Part shown: in pieces, positions 9,156-17,647 of the stretch | Numbering within the stretch: the stretch's first letter is position 1 | How the letters are laid out: every line of letters starts with the position of its first letter | Made by a program: the position numbers and the translations under genes | DNA from: Geobacter sp. | GTDB taxonomy: Bacteria; Desulfobacterota; Desulfuromonadia; Geobacterales; Pseudopelobacteraceae | Assembly: GCA_009886055.1 (NCBI GenBank) | Contig: VFJM01000198.1 | Span: 1 to 34,965, forward strand | DNA length: 34,965 nt | Reading direction: 5' to 3' | Notes under the pieces: model-generated | Told to the model about the DNA's origin: nothing | The model's input: only the letters and a program-made list of their open reading frames with translations | The model's database searches: none

Positions 9156-9956
9156 ATGAAAAAGAAGACGACGATACCTGACATACTGAAGATGAAGCAG
9201 AATGGGGAGCGCATTACGGTTCTGACCGCGTATGACTTTCCGTTTGCCCGCCTTGTTGATGGCGGGGGAGTAGATATTATTCTGGTGGGTGATTCGGCCG
9301 GTGTCGTTTTTGCCGGCCATGACACGACCCTGCCGGTTACCATGGATGAGATGCTGTATCATGTTCGGGCGGTTAAGCGTGCTGATCCGAAGGCCCTTCT
9401 GGTGGCTGATATGCCCTTTATGTCGTATCAGACCGGTATCGAGGATGCCTGCCGCAATTGCGGCCGCATGATCAAAGAGGGGGGCGCCGAGGCGGTCAAG
9501 GTGGAAGGGGGGAGCAACATGGCCCACGTTATCCGTGCTGTTTCAGCGATCGATATCCCGGTCATGGCTCACATCGGTTTGACACCGCAGTCGGTTCACC
9601 GCATGGGTGGTTACAAGGTTCAGGGGCGAAACGATCAGGCTGAACGGATCATGAATGATGCTCTTGCAGTACAGGAAGCCGGTGCCTTTGCGGTCGTGCT
9701 GGAGGGGATACCGGCATCGCTGGCGGCAGAGATCACCGCCGCGCTGACCATTCCGACAATCGGTATCGGGGCCGGTCCCTCCTGTAATGGCCAGGTGCTT
9801 GTGATCCACGACATCCTCGGGCTGTGTGAAAAATATTCGCCCAAATTCGTCAAACGCTATGCCGATCTGGCCCCGCTCATTTCCGCTGCAGTCACGCAGT
9901 ATGTTGCCGAGGTCCGGAACGGCGAGTTTCCGACAGAAGAACATTCATTCAGCTAA
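9156..9956 (+). CDS. panB: 3-methyl-2-oxobutanoate hydroxymethyltransferase
   Basis: ITVLTAYDFPFARLVDGGGVDIILVGDSAGVV, AVKVEGG, PVMAHIGLTPQSVHRMGGYKVQGR are PanB signatures; first gene of panBCD. Confidence 0.95.
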   Translation: MKKKTTIPDILKMKQNGERITVLTAYDFPFARLVDGGGVDIILVGDSAGVVFAGHDTTLPVTMDEMLYHVRAVKRADPKALLVADMPFMSYQTGIEDACRNCGRMIKEGGAEAVKVEGGSNMAHVIRAVSAIDIPVMAHIGLTPQSVHRMGGYKVQGRNDQAERIMNDALAVQEAGAFAVVLEGIPASLAAEITAALTIPTIGIGAGPSCNGQVLVIHDILGLCEKYSPKFVKRYADLAPLISAAVTQYVAEVRNGEFPTEEHSFS

Positions 9957-9962
9957 CCATCC

Positions 9963-10001
9963 GACTCCGCTCAGGGAACAGATCGTTGGCTGAGCGGAGT
10001 C
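9963..10001. repeat. Perfect 11-bp inverted repeat between panB and panC
   Basis: GACTCCGCTCA (9963-9973) and TGAGCGGAGTC (9991-10001), followed by GAAGCC; no T-tract. Confidence 0.85.
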
Positions 10002-10019
10002 GAAGCCATAGGGAAATAT

Positions 10020-10871
10020 ATGCAGATAATCAACAGTATCCTATGCATGCAGGCGCTTGCGATCGCCCCCGAACGGGAAGGGAGGCGAATCGTCCTTGTC
10101 CCCACCATGGGGTTTTTGCACGAGGGGCATGCCTCTCTACTGCGGGAGGGGCGCAGACGGGGAGATGTCCTGGTGCTCTCGATTTTTGTCAACCCGATCC
10201 AGTTCGGGAAAAATGAAGATCTGGACCGGTATCCGCGTGACATGGAACGTGACTGTCAGATCGCCGACGCGTGTGGTGTTGACATCGTCTTTACCCCGAC
10301 TGTGGCGGAGATGTATCCGCGGGGGTTCCAGACCGGAGTTACCGTGCGGGATATTGCCCTGCCGCTCTGCGGCGCCAGCCGTCCGGGACACTTTGACGGC
10401 GTCGCAACGGTTGTAACCAAACTCTTCAATATTGTCCGGCCCGATGTGGCGCTCTTTGGAAACAAGGATTATCAGCAGCTGGCGGTCATCCGCCGCATGA
10501 CGGCTGACCTGAACCTGCCGGTAGAGATCGTGGGTATGCCGATCGTACGCGAGGCGGATGGCCTGGCCATGAGTTCGCGAAACGCCTATCTGTCACCGGG
10601 TGAGCGGCAGAGCGCGCTCTGCCTGGTTCGCGCCATCAAACGGGCCCGTGAGCTTTTTGCATCCGGTGAACATTCAGTTGCTGTCTTGATGAGGGAGACG
10701 CGAGCTGTTATTGAACAGGAACCTGCAGCTGTTATCGACTACGTTGAGTTTCGTGACGGCGCGATGTTGAATGAATTAGAAGTTGCCGACAGCAGCACGC
10801 TGCTGGCACTGGCAGTAAAAATAGGACAAACCAGACTGATCGACAATACCGTACTTGGAGAGGAATTGTAG
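10020..10871 (+). CDS. panC: Pantothenate synthetase
   Basis: [43 protein letters not shown]-like, [41 protein letters not shown]. Confidence 0.95.
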   Translation: MQIINSILCMQALAIAPEREGRRIVLVPTMGFLHEGHASLLREGRRRGDVLVLSIFVNPIQFGKNEDLDRYPRDMERDCQIADACGVDIVFTPTVAEMYPRGFQTGVTVRDIALPLCGASRPGHFDGVATVVTKLFNIVRPDVALFGNKDYQQLAVIRRMTADLNLPVEIVGMPIVREADGLAMSSRNAYLSPGERQSALCLVRAIKRARELFASGEHSVAVLMRETRAVIEQEPAAVIDYVEFRDGAMLNELEVADSSTLLALAVKIGQTRLIDNTVLGEEL

Positions 10872-10873
10872 TC

Positions 10874-11269
10874 ATGCAGAGAATCATGTTGAAGAGTAAA
10901 ATCCACCGTGCCACCGTTACCGGCGCAGACCTGCACTATGAAGGGAGCGTCACCATCGATCGTGACCTGATGGATGCGGCCGACATCGTTTCCTACGAGA
11001 AAGTCGCGGTCTGGAATGTTACCAACGGCAGCCGCCTGGAAACATACGCCATTGAAGGGGAACGCGGTTCGGGAGTCATCTGTCTGAACGGTGCTGCGGC
11101 GCGTCTGGTGGCGCCAAAGGATCTCGTGATCATCGCCAGTTTCGTCAACATGGAAAGTGCCGAGGCCATTAAATATGAGCCGAAGCTGGTCTTTGTAGAT
11201 GAGGAAAACCGCATGCTGCCGACCCGCAAGGAAGAGGCCGGACAGGCAAAGCTGAAATGCGTGCATTAG
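10874..11269 (+). CDS. panD: Aspartate 1-decarboxylase (pyruvoyl proenzyme)
   Basis: [23 protein letters not shown] with Gly-Ser self-cleavage site; [16 protein letters not shown]. Confidence 0.96.
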   Translation: MQRIMLKSKIHRATVTGADLHYEGSVTIDRDLMDAADIVSYEKVAVWNVTNGSRLETYAIEGERGSGVICLNGAAARLVAPKDLVIIASFVNMESAEAIKYEPKLVFVDEENRMLPTRKEEAGQAKLKCVH

Positions 11270-11316
11270 CCGTTAGAACACCCATCAAGTAACCCTGTAT
11301 AAACATTTGAAACACG

Positions 11317-11359
11317 GAGCAACAGGGTAATACAAACCGTACTTGTTTCCCTGTTGCTC
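11317..11359. repeat. Perfect 11-bp inverted repeat between convergent panD and nuoL
   Basis: GAGCAACAGGG (11317-11327) and CCCTGTTGCTC (11349-11359); 21-nt spacer. Confidence 0.85.
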
Positions 11360-11394
11360 AGTTGTTCTATACTATTCCAATTGCCGTCCGTCAT

Positions 11395-13287
11395 TCAAAT
11401 CAGCTGCCACACCACGTACCCCAGCACGGCCGCCGCTCCACCCGCCAGTGCGACCAGCGACGTCGCCACCCGGCCGGTACTCCAGCCGGCGGGGAGTCTC
11501 CCCAGCCGCATCGTGAAGCGCGCCACCCCATCCAGAGTGCCGTCAATGACGGCCTCATCGACCCCCCTCCATAAGAAGCGACTCAAGTAAACAAAAGGAC
11601 GGATGAAAAGCAAACGGTAGAGAGAATCCAGATACCACCCGTTAATCAGGAATCCACTGAACGGGAGTCCTGATTCTTCCTGCCGCAATGATTCCGCCCG
11701 TCTCTGGCCGGTGTAGCGCGACCAGGCCAGTCCCAACCCGATCAGGCTGACCGTGGCGGCAATGATCTGCAGGACGATTTCGGTCGCGGATGATGTGTGG
11801 GAAGCTGCTGCAAAACCGGGCAGAACACCAATGAATGCAGAGAGGATGCTGTGACTCCCAAGGAATTCGGGCAGATTAAGAAGGCCTCCGAACAGGGCGA
11901 TCAGGGCTAATGGAATGAGGGTAAGGGTCATGATCGGTTCGACTCTGCCCACCGGCCGGGGGCAGAGAGGAGTCGAAGCCCCGTCATGAAACACCACGAA
12001 CAGCATGCGAAACGTATAAAATGCGGTCATCAGTGCAGTCACAAGCCCAACGGCAAACAGGGTGCCATACAGCGTCCCGCCGCGTTCGAAAACAGCCCCA
12101 AGAATGGCGTCCTTGCTGAAGAAACCTCCACTCCCCGGAAAACCTGCCAGACAGAGCGCACCGGCCAGGAACGGCCAGTAGACCGCCGGCAACTGTTTTT
12201 TAAGTCCCCCCATGCGGAAGATATCCTGCTGGTGGTGCAGGGCGGTGATCACGCATCCCGCGCCGAGGAACAGCAGCGCCTTGAAAAAGGCATGGATCAG
12301 CAGGTGGAAGGTGCTGGCGGTCAGCGCCCCGGCCCCGATCCCGAGCACCATATAGCCGATCTGGCTTATCGTGGAGTAGGCCAGAATGCGCTTCAGATCG
12401 CGTTGGGCGCAGGCACAGGTGGCGGCATAGAAGGCGGTTGCCCCCCCGGCGACCGCAATGGCGCCCAGTGTCGTTGGCGACGAGCCGATCAACGGGAACA
12501 TGCGCGCCAGCAGGTAGACCCCGGCAGTAACCATCGTGGCGGCGTGGATCTGGGCGGAGACAGGTGTGGGGCCTGCCATCGCATCAGGGAGCCAGACCGA
12601 GAGCGGCAGCTGGGCCGATTTACCGGCCGCCCCGATAAGCAGCAGAATCCCGAGAGCGGTGATAACGCCGGCCGGCATCAGGAAGCCCATGCCGTTCAGC
12701 TCGGTGATGGAGACCGTGCCGAAGAGCTGGAACATCCAGACCATGGCGATGCCGAGGGCAGTGTCGCCGATGCGGGTGACGATAAAGGCCTTGCGCCCGG
12801 CGGTGGCGTTCTTGTCATCTGTGTACCAGAAACCGATCAGGGCATAGGAACAGAAGCCGACCCCTTCCCACCCCAGGTAGAGAAGCGGAAGGTTTTCGGC
12901 CAGAACCAGGGTCAGCATCGCGAAGACGAAGATGTTCAGCAGGGTGAAGTAGCGGACAGTGGACGGATCGTCCTTCATGTAGCCGACCGAATAGAGATGG
13001 ATCAGGCCGCAGACGAAGGTGATCATCAGGGCCAGGGAGAGCGAGAGCTGGTCCAGGTAGAGGGTGATGGGAGCTTTGAAGTCGAAGTCGGAGAGCCAGG
13101 AGGCGTATTCGATCCGCTCGGGAGCGGAAAACTGCAGGAAGGCCAGTACGCTGCAGACAAAGGCTCCCCAGATCACGCCGCAGGCGATGCTTTCCCTCGC
13201 CAGCCGCGGCAGGTTGCGGCCTAACAGAGCGTTTAACAGGCCGCCGCAGAGCGGCAGCAGGAGTATGAGGGCGAGGTAGAGTTTCAT
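11395..13287 (-). CDS. nuoL: NADH-quinone oxidoreductase subunit L
   Basis: 630 aa antiporter-like; GWEGVGFCSYALIGFWY, ATMVTAGVYLLARMFPL, LKRILAYSTISQIGYM, HAFFKALLFLGAG. Confidence 0.94.
   Translation of the reverse strand: MKLYLALILLLPLCGGLLNALLGRNLPRLARESIACGVIWGAFVCSVLAFLQFSAPERIEYASWLSDFDFKAPITLYLDQLSLSLALMITFVCGLIHLYSVGYMKDDPSTVRYFTLLNIFVFAMLTLVLAENLPLLYLGWEGVGFCSYALIGFWYTDDKNATAGRKAFIVTRIGDTALGIAMVWMFQLFGTVSITELNGMGFLMPAGVITALGILLLIGAAGKSAQLPLSVWLPDAMAGPTPVSAQIHAATMVTAGVYLLARMFPLIGSSPTTLGAIAVAGGATAFYAATCACAQRDLKRILAYSTISQIGYMVLGIGAGALTASTFHLLIHAFFKALLFLGAGCVITALHHQQDIFRMGGLKKQLPAVYWPFLAGALCLAGFPGSGGFFSKDAILGAVFERGGTLYGTLFAVGLVTALMTAFYTFRMLFVVFHDGASTPLCPRPVGRVEPIMTLTLIPLALIALFGGLLNLPEFLGSHSILSAFIGVLPGFAAASHTSSATEIVLQIIAATVSLIGLGLAWSRYTGQRRAESLRQEESGLPFSGFLINGWYLDSLYRLLFIRPFVYLSRFLWRGVDEAVIDGTLDGVARFTMRLGRLPAGWSTGRVATSLVALAGGAAAVLGYVVWQLI
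11938..11977. repeat. Palindromic element inside the nuoL reading frame
   Basis: TTCGACTC (11938-11945) and GAGTCGAA (11970-11977) flanking a CTCTGCCC...GGGCAGAG stem; similar to 9963-10001. Confidence 0.7.
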
Positions 13288-13288
13288 A

Positions 13289-13597
13289 TCACCCCTTCAT
13301 CTCGCAGAACGCATCCGTATCGACCGTCTTTCGCCGCCGGTGCATATAGACGACCATCGCCAGCGCCAGCGATACTTCGGCCGAAGTCAGCGCCATGATG
13401 AAGACCGCGAACAGCTGGCCGTCAGGATTCCCCCAGCGGGCCGAGCCGGCCACAAGGACCAGCATGACGGCGTTCAGCATGACCTCGATACTGACAAGCA
13501 TCATGATCAGATTGGCGCGCCAGGCCAAAAGTCCCCCCATGCCGATGAAGAACAGCAGTCCGGCCAGAATGAGAATATGTTCGAGTGGGACGATCAT
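13289..13597 (-). CDS. nuoK: NADH-quinone oxidoreductase subunit K
   Basis: MIVPLEHILILAGLLFFIGMGGLLAWRANLIMMLVSIEVMLNAVMLVLV is typical NuoK. Confidence 0.95.
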   Translation of the reverse strand: MIVPLEHILILAGLLFFIGMGGLLAWRANLIMMLVSIEVMLNAVMLVLVAGSARWGNPDGQLFAVFIMALTSAEVSLALAMVVYMHRRRKTVDTDAFCEMKG

Positions 13598-14145
13598 AAC
13601 GGCACCCCCTCACCCGGCCTTTGACCACCTTTTCCCTCAGGGAGAGGGGGTGGGGGAGCAGGCGACTTCCCCAGATACAATGCCCCCACCAGGGCAAACA
13701 GAAGCTGCAGCGAAACGAGTTCTACCGCCAGGCCGTGCTCCTGAAAGAGGCGGCGTGCAACCTCGCGGATCGGCAGGGGGGAAGGATATGCGCTTACCGT
13801 TGCGTGATGTGAGGCGACCACGGTAACCAGCGAAGCGATGCTGACGGCTGACAACAGCAGTGCCGGGAGCCATTCCCGCCAACCGGGAGCCATCCCCTTT
13901 TCCGGGTGCCCCAGATCAAGCATCATGATCACGAACAGGAACAGCACCATGATGGCGCCGGCGTAGAGGATTACCTCGAAGGCCGCTACCAGCGGCGCCA
14001 TCAGCAGATAGAAGATGGTCGCCATGCTGAACAGGGAGGTGACCAGGTACAGAATGGCATGTACCGGATGCTTCTCGGTGACGGCGAGGAGAGTGCCGAT
14101 GACGGCAACAGCGGCCAGTATGTAGAAGATAGTTTGTTCTATCAT
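13594..14145 (-). CDS. nuoJ: NADH-quinone oxidoreductase subunit J
   Basis: Multi-TM ORF overlapping nuoK; HPVHAILYLVTSLFSMATIFYLLMAPLVAAFEVILYAGAIMVLFLFVIMMLDL. Confidence 0.94.
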   Translation of the reverse strand: MIEQTIFYILAAVAVIGTLLAVTEKHPVHAILYLVTSLFSMATIFYLLMAPLVAAFEVILYAGAIMVLFLFVIMMLDLGHPEKGMAPGWREWLPALLLSAVSIASLVTVVASHHATVSAYPSPLPIREVARRLFQEHGLAVELVSLQLLFALVGALYLGKSPAPPPPLPEGKGGQRPGEGVPL

Positions 14146-14672
14146 GGCATCAGCGACCTGACATCCACCGGTCTGCTCTCTTCCGCACCTTCGCCACGCG
14201 GCTGGGCAACCCCGATGCCGGAGTGTTTGTAGAAATTGTAGGACGCATCCTTGCCGCAGCCATCGATCAGCAGATCTTCCTTCTCGTAGAGCAGATTCAT
14301 GATGTCGCGCGTGCAGATTTCGTAGTCAGGTGTCATCTGGATAGCCATTGTCGGGCAGGCCTCGGCGCAAAGGCCGCAGAAGATACAGCGAGAAAAATTG
14401 ATCCTGAACCAGGAGGCATAACGGCGGCCATCCTCCCGTTCAGCCGATTGCATCGAGATGCAGTCAACGGGGCAGGCGGCAGAGCAGAGGTAACAGGCGA
14501 CGCAGCGCTCATCCCCCTCCGGGTCGCACGTGAGGACTATCCGGGCCCGATAGCGTGGGTAGGGGGTGCGCTTCTCTTCAGGGTATTGAATCGTAACCGG
14601 CCTGCGCAGCATGTGGGCAAGCGTGACGCGGAAACCGCCCAGGATGGCCTTAATGTCGGAAACTATCTGCAT
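14142..14672 (-). CDS. nuoI: NADH-quinone oxidoreductase subunit I (2x[4Fe-4S])
   Basis: ERCVACYLCSAACPVDCISM and RCIFCGLCAEACPTMAIQMTPDYE; PVTIQYPEEK N-terminus. Confidence 0.95.
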   Translation of the reverse strand: MQIVSDIKAILGGFRVTLAHMLRRPVTIQYPEEKRTPYPRYRARIVLTCDPEGDERCVACYLCSAACPVDCISMQSAEREDGRRYASWFRINFSRCIFCGLCAEACPTMAIQMTPDYEICTRDIMNLLYEKEDLLIDGCGKDASYNFYKHSGIGVAQPRGEGAEESRPVDVRSLMP

Positions 14673-14696
14673 AAACCAATGAACCCCGTAAACGTT

Positions 14697-14720
14697 GAGA
14701 CGTCCCCGCTGGGGCGTCTC
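14697..14720. other. Intercistronic hairpin between the ankyrin gene and nuoI
   Basis: GAGACG(t)CCCC-gct-GGGGCGTCTC, 10-bp stem with one bulge; no T-run on either side. Confidence 0.65.
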
Positions 14721-14749
14721 TGGCCGCTGCTAACTAAATTGCCGCACGA

Positions 14750-15196
14750 TCAGGCGTGACCGGCTTTTGTACGTTCAGCCTTTTTCAACAACGCGGCCGC
14801 CAGCGGGTGACTGTTGTTTTCAGCATACAGACTGGCGGTATTGCCGGCCGGCGTTTTGAGCGCCGGATTTGCGCCGCCATCGATCAGCGCCTGTACCGTC
14901 TGATTGCAGCCGTAGATGGCAGCCAGCATCAGCGGCGTGTGTCCTTCACGGTCGCGGGCATCGACATCGGCACCTTTTTCAATCAGCATCTTGACAATCT
15001 CGGTATGCCCGTTGGCTGCAGCATAGTGGAGGGGCGTTTTGCCTTTATCGCTGCTGGCGGTGATGTCGGCACCACGGTGCAGCAGGTCCTGGACAAAATC
15101 CTTGAGCCCCTCTTTGGAAGCACTGATCAGCGGTGTGTGGCCATGACGGTCTTTTGCATTAACGCTTTCCATGTGTGATTCCTCCCCTAGATACAT
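14750..15196 (-). CDS. Ankyrin-repeat protein
   Basis: Consecutive ankyrin repeats: DRHGHTPLISASKEGLKDFVQDLLHRGADITASSDKGKTPLHYAAANGHTEIVKMLIEKGADVDARDREGHTPLMLAAIYG... Confidence 0.92.
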   Translation of the reverse strand: MYLGEESHMESVNAKDRHGHTPLISASKEGLKDFVQDLLHRGADITASSDKGKTPLHYAAANGHTEIVKMLIEKGADVDARDREGHTPLMLAAIYGCNQTVQALIDGGANPALKTPAGNTASLYAENNSHPLAAALLKKAERTKAGHA

Positions 15197-15223
15197 GATC
15201 GGGCACCATTGCCCGTATTAGTA

Positions 15224-16213
15224 TTACTTCAACATGAGCCACCACCCGGTGATCAGTATGTTTACCAATGCCAGCGGCGTCAACACCTTCCACCCCAGGT
15301 GCATCAACTGGTCATACCGCAGTCGAGGCAGCGTCCCGCGCATCCAGATGAAAAAGAAGGACACCGCAAGAGTCTTCAGTGAGAACCAGATGGTCGGCGG
15401 CAGCAGCGGTCCGTGCCACCCCCCCAGAAAGAACGTTGCCGCCAGACCGCCCAGTACGATGATGTTAATGTACTCGCCGACAAAAAACAAGCCGAAGCGC
15501 ATCCCGGAATATTCGGTGTGGAAACCGGCTACCAGTTCTCCCTCCGCTTCGGGGAGGTCAAACGGGATCCGCTTGCATTCGGCCGTAATGCTCAGCAGAA
15601 AGATGATGAACGCCAGAGGCTGGTAGACGATAAACGGCACAGTTTCCTGCGCCGCAACGATATCGGTCAGGCTGAAGGAGTGTGACAGCATGACGATCGG
15701 AACCAGCGAAAGCCCCATCGACAGCTCGTAGGATATCAGCTGTGCCAGACCTCGAATGCCCCCCAGCAGAGCATATTTCGAGTTGGAGGCCCAGCCTCCG
15801 ATCGCCACGCCATAAACTGCGATCGAAGAGAGCGCCAGAAAGAAGAGCAGGCCCACATTCAGATCGGCAACCACCAGCGGCAGGTGGCGTCCGTATATCG
15901 TCAGCGGCGCACCGAAAGGAATTACGGAAAAGATCAGAATAGCGGGGATGGCAGCCATAGCCGGAGCCAGATAGAACAACCAGCGGTCGGCGGCACTCGG
16001 GACAACGTCTTCTTTGGTGAGGAGTTTGATCAGGTCCGCCAGCGGTTGCAGCAGACCAAAGGGGCCGACACGGTTAGGCCCTTTGCGGTCCTGGACCCAC
16101 GCCAGAATTTTCCTCTCTGCGAACACCAGATAGGCGGCCAGGGTAAGGATGACGAAGAATACCAACGCCAGTTTCAGCGCGAATAGCGTTATGTCGAGTG
16201 AAAATGCTGTCAT
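15224..16213 (-). CDS. nuoH: NADH-quinone oxidoreductase subunit H
   Basis: ERKILAWVQDRKGPNRVGPFGLLQPLADLIKLLTKED and FDLPEAEGELVAGFHTEYSGMRFG. Start at internal MTAFSLDI (ORF extends to 16249). Confidence 0.95.
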   Translation of the reverse strand: MTAFSLDITLFALKLALVFFVILTLAAYLVFAERKILAWVQDRKGPNRVGPFGLLQPLADLIKLLTKEDVVPSAADRWLFYLAPAMAAIPAILIFSVIPFGAPLTIYGRHLPLVVADLNVGLLFFLALSSIAVYGVAIGGWASNSKYALLGGIRGLAQLISYELSMGLSLVPIVMLSHSFSLTDIVAAQETVPFIVYQPLAFIIFLLSITAECKRIPFDLPEAEGELVAGFHTEYSGMRFGLFFVGEYINIIVLGGLAATFFLGGWHGPLLPPTIWFSLKTLAVSFFFIWMRGTLPRLRYDQLMHLGWKVLTPLALVNILITGWWLMLK

Positions 16214-16558
16214 GGGAACCCGCTGGTAACAGGCTAGAGAGAGAAGCAAGCCACAAGAAAATAACAGCGTTATTCATATACCATACATTCACGATGAACA
16301 CCATGTGCTATTTGAGGTAAATCTTGTCCATGCGAATTCCGCCCGTTTCATTGTCAATGCCGATATTCCTGGAAATGAGAGTTAAGATGCCGACAATAGA
16401 AACCTTTCTGCTGAAATCATCAGCGGGATTGACGCTCCGGCATCCGGAAGGATATAATGTGAGTCGAAATCGACACCCACAATGAACTGGAATATTTCCG
16501 CCGCGGTGGTATTCTTTGCGATATGCCAAGGTAGTCATTAATGGAACTTTACATATAA

Positions 16559-16572
16559 TTGATGTACGTCAT
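16559..16572. promoter_or_regulatory. Candidate CRP/FNR-family-type operator upstream of ric
   Basis: TTGAT-GTAC-GTCAT, imperfect dyad 125 nt upstream of the ric start; same pattern as 29936-29949. Confidence 0.4.
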
Positions 16573-16607
16573 TTCAAAGGGAGAGAGGCTTGTTTATGCT
16601 GCCCATG

Positions 16608-16686
16608 CCCTGACAAACAGGGCCAGAGTGGTAACGAAATTATTTAATGCTTTAAAATGCGGAACATTATTTCTAACGTATTAAAA
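16608..16686 (+). repeat. AT-rich repeat/hairpin in the ric leader, related to 32245-32366
   Basis: CCCTGACAAACAGG...CGAAATTATTT...ATTATTTCTAACGTATTAAAA parallels CCCTGATAAACAGG...CGAAGTTATTT...ATAATTTCTACCGTACTAAAA. Confidence 0.5.
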
Positions 16687-16696
16687 GGAGAAGTGA

Positions 16697-17410
16697 ATGC
16701 AACAATCAACACCAGGGGAAAAAACCATCGGCGACATTGTTGCTGCCGATTTCCGGACCGCCAAGGTCTTTGAAAACCACGGGATCGATTTCTGCTGTGG
16801 CGGCAAGGTTGCTCTCGCGGCAACCTGCACGGAAAAAGGACTTGATCTTGCCACGATAACAAGCGAACTGGAGGATGTGCAGAGTGAACCGGCCGAACGG
16901 AGCCAGAACTATTCATCGTGGGCATTGTCGTTTCTCGCCGAATATATCGTTAATACTCACCATGCGTATCTCAAGGAGAATGACGAACAGATCGCGGCCT
17001 ATGCCCAAAAGATCGCTGCTGTTCATGGCGCTCATCATCCCGAGGTGATCCAGATCTCTGCCATCTTTGACAAAATTGCAACTGATATGGCGGCCCACCT
17101 GAAGGAAGAGGAGGAAGTTTTCATTCCGGCCCTCAAACGGGTCGATGCGGCCAGAATATCCGGTAATACGCCGGATGAGACGGACCTGGAAACGATCCGG
17201 GTGTCCCTCGGCACGTTTCATCGCGAGCATGAAGAAATCGGCGACGCAGTCCACACGATCCGCCATCTTTCGAAGGATTACGCGATACCGGATGACGTCT
17301 GCAATACGTTCATGGTTACGTACCAGAAGCTCAAGGAGTTCGAAGATGATCTCCACAAACATGTCCACCTGGAGAACAACATCCTCTTTCCGAAGGCGGC
17401 ACTGCTTTAA
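16697..17410 (+). CDS. ric: Iron-sulfur cluster repair di-iron protein Ric (ScdA/YtfE)
   Basis: TIGDIVAADFRTAKVFENHGIDFCCGGKVALAATC plus hemerythrin-like HH...HLKEEEEVFIP...HREHEEIGD...HVHLENNILFP. Confidence 0.92.
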   Translation: MQQSTPGEKTIGDIVAADFRTAKVFENHGIDFCCGGKVALAATCTEKGLDLATITSELEDVQSEPAERSQNYSSWALSFLAEYIVNTHHAYLKENDEQIAAYAQKIAAVHGAHHPEVIQISAIFDKIATDMAAHLKEEEEVFIPALKRVDAARISGNTPDETDLETIRVSLGTFHREHEEIGDAVHTIRHLSKDYAIPDDVCNTFMVTYQKLKEFEDDLHKHVHLENNILFPKAALL

Positions 17411-17518
17411 GCATATCACAGTACCCGATAGTTCGATCCGGAAACTCCGGATGGAAACTGTCGGCCGGGGGAATCAGGCGCTGCGGGCAACAAAAAACAG
17501 GTATCCGGGAGCGATCAG

Positions 17519-17647
17519 ATGAAAACAGTTATTATTGGCGGGGTAGCCGGTGGACTGTCGGCAGCCAGCCAGATCAAGCGCGAGGATCACGGCGCTCTAT
17601 CCAACAATCGAGGCAGAAGACATGATACGAGTCAAGCGTGTGTATGA
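17519..17647 (+). pseudogene. N-terminal remnant of a FAD/NAD-dependent (CoA-disulfide reductase/NADH oxidase-like) oxidoreductase
   Basis: ORF reads MKTVIIGGVAGGLSAASQIKREDHGALSNNRGRRHDTSQACV*: a clean Rossmann GxxGG motif and then loss of homology where the DUF488 gene begins. Confidence 0.7.

Noticed and set aside
11986-13224. 412-aa plus-strand ORF antisense to nuoL
   Set aside because: Composition (Gly/Asp/Glu/Gln/Arg-rich, no domain) and full overlap with nuoL indicate a high-GC shadow ORF.
16308-16538. 76-aa minus-strand ORF upstream of nuoH
   Set aside because: No family recognised, no clear RBS; could be a relic (KVSIVGILTLISRNIGIDNETGGIRMDKIYLK looks protein-like) but not supportable.
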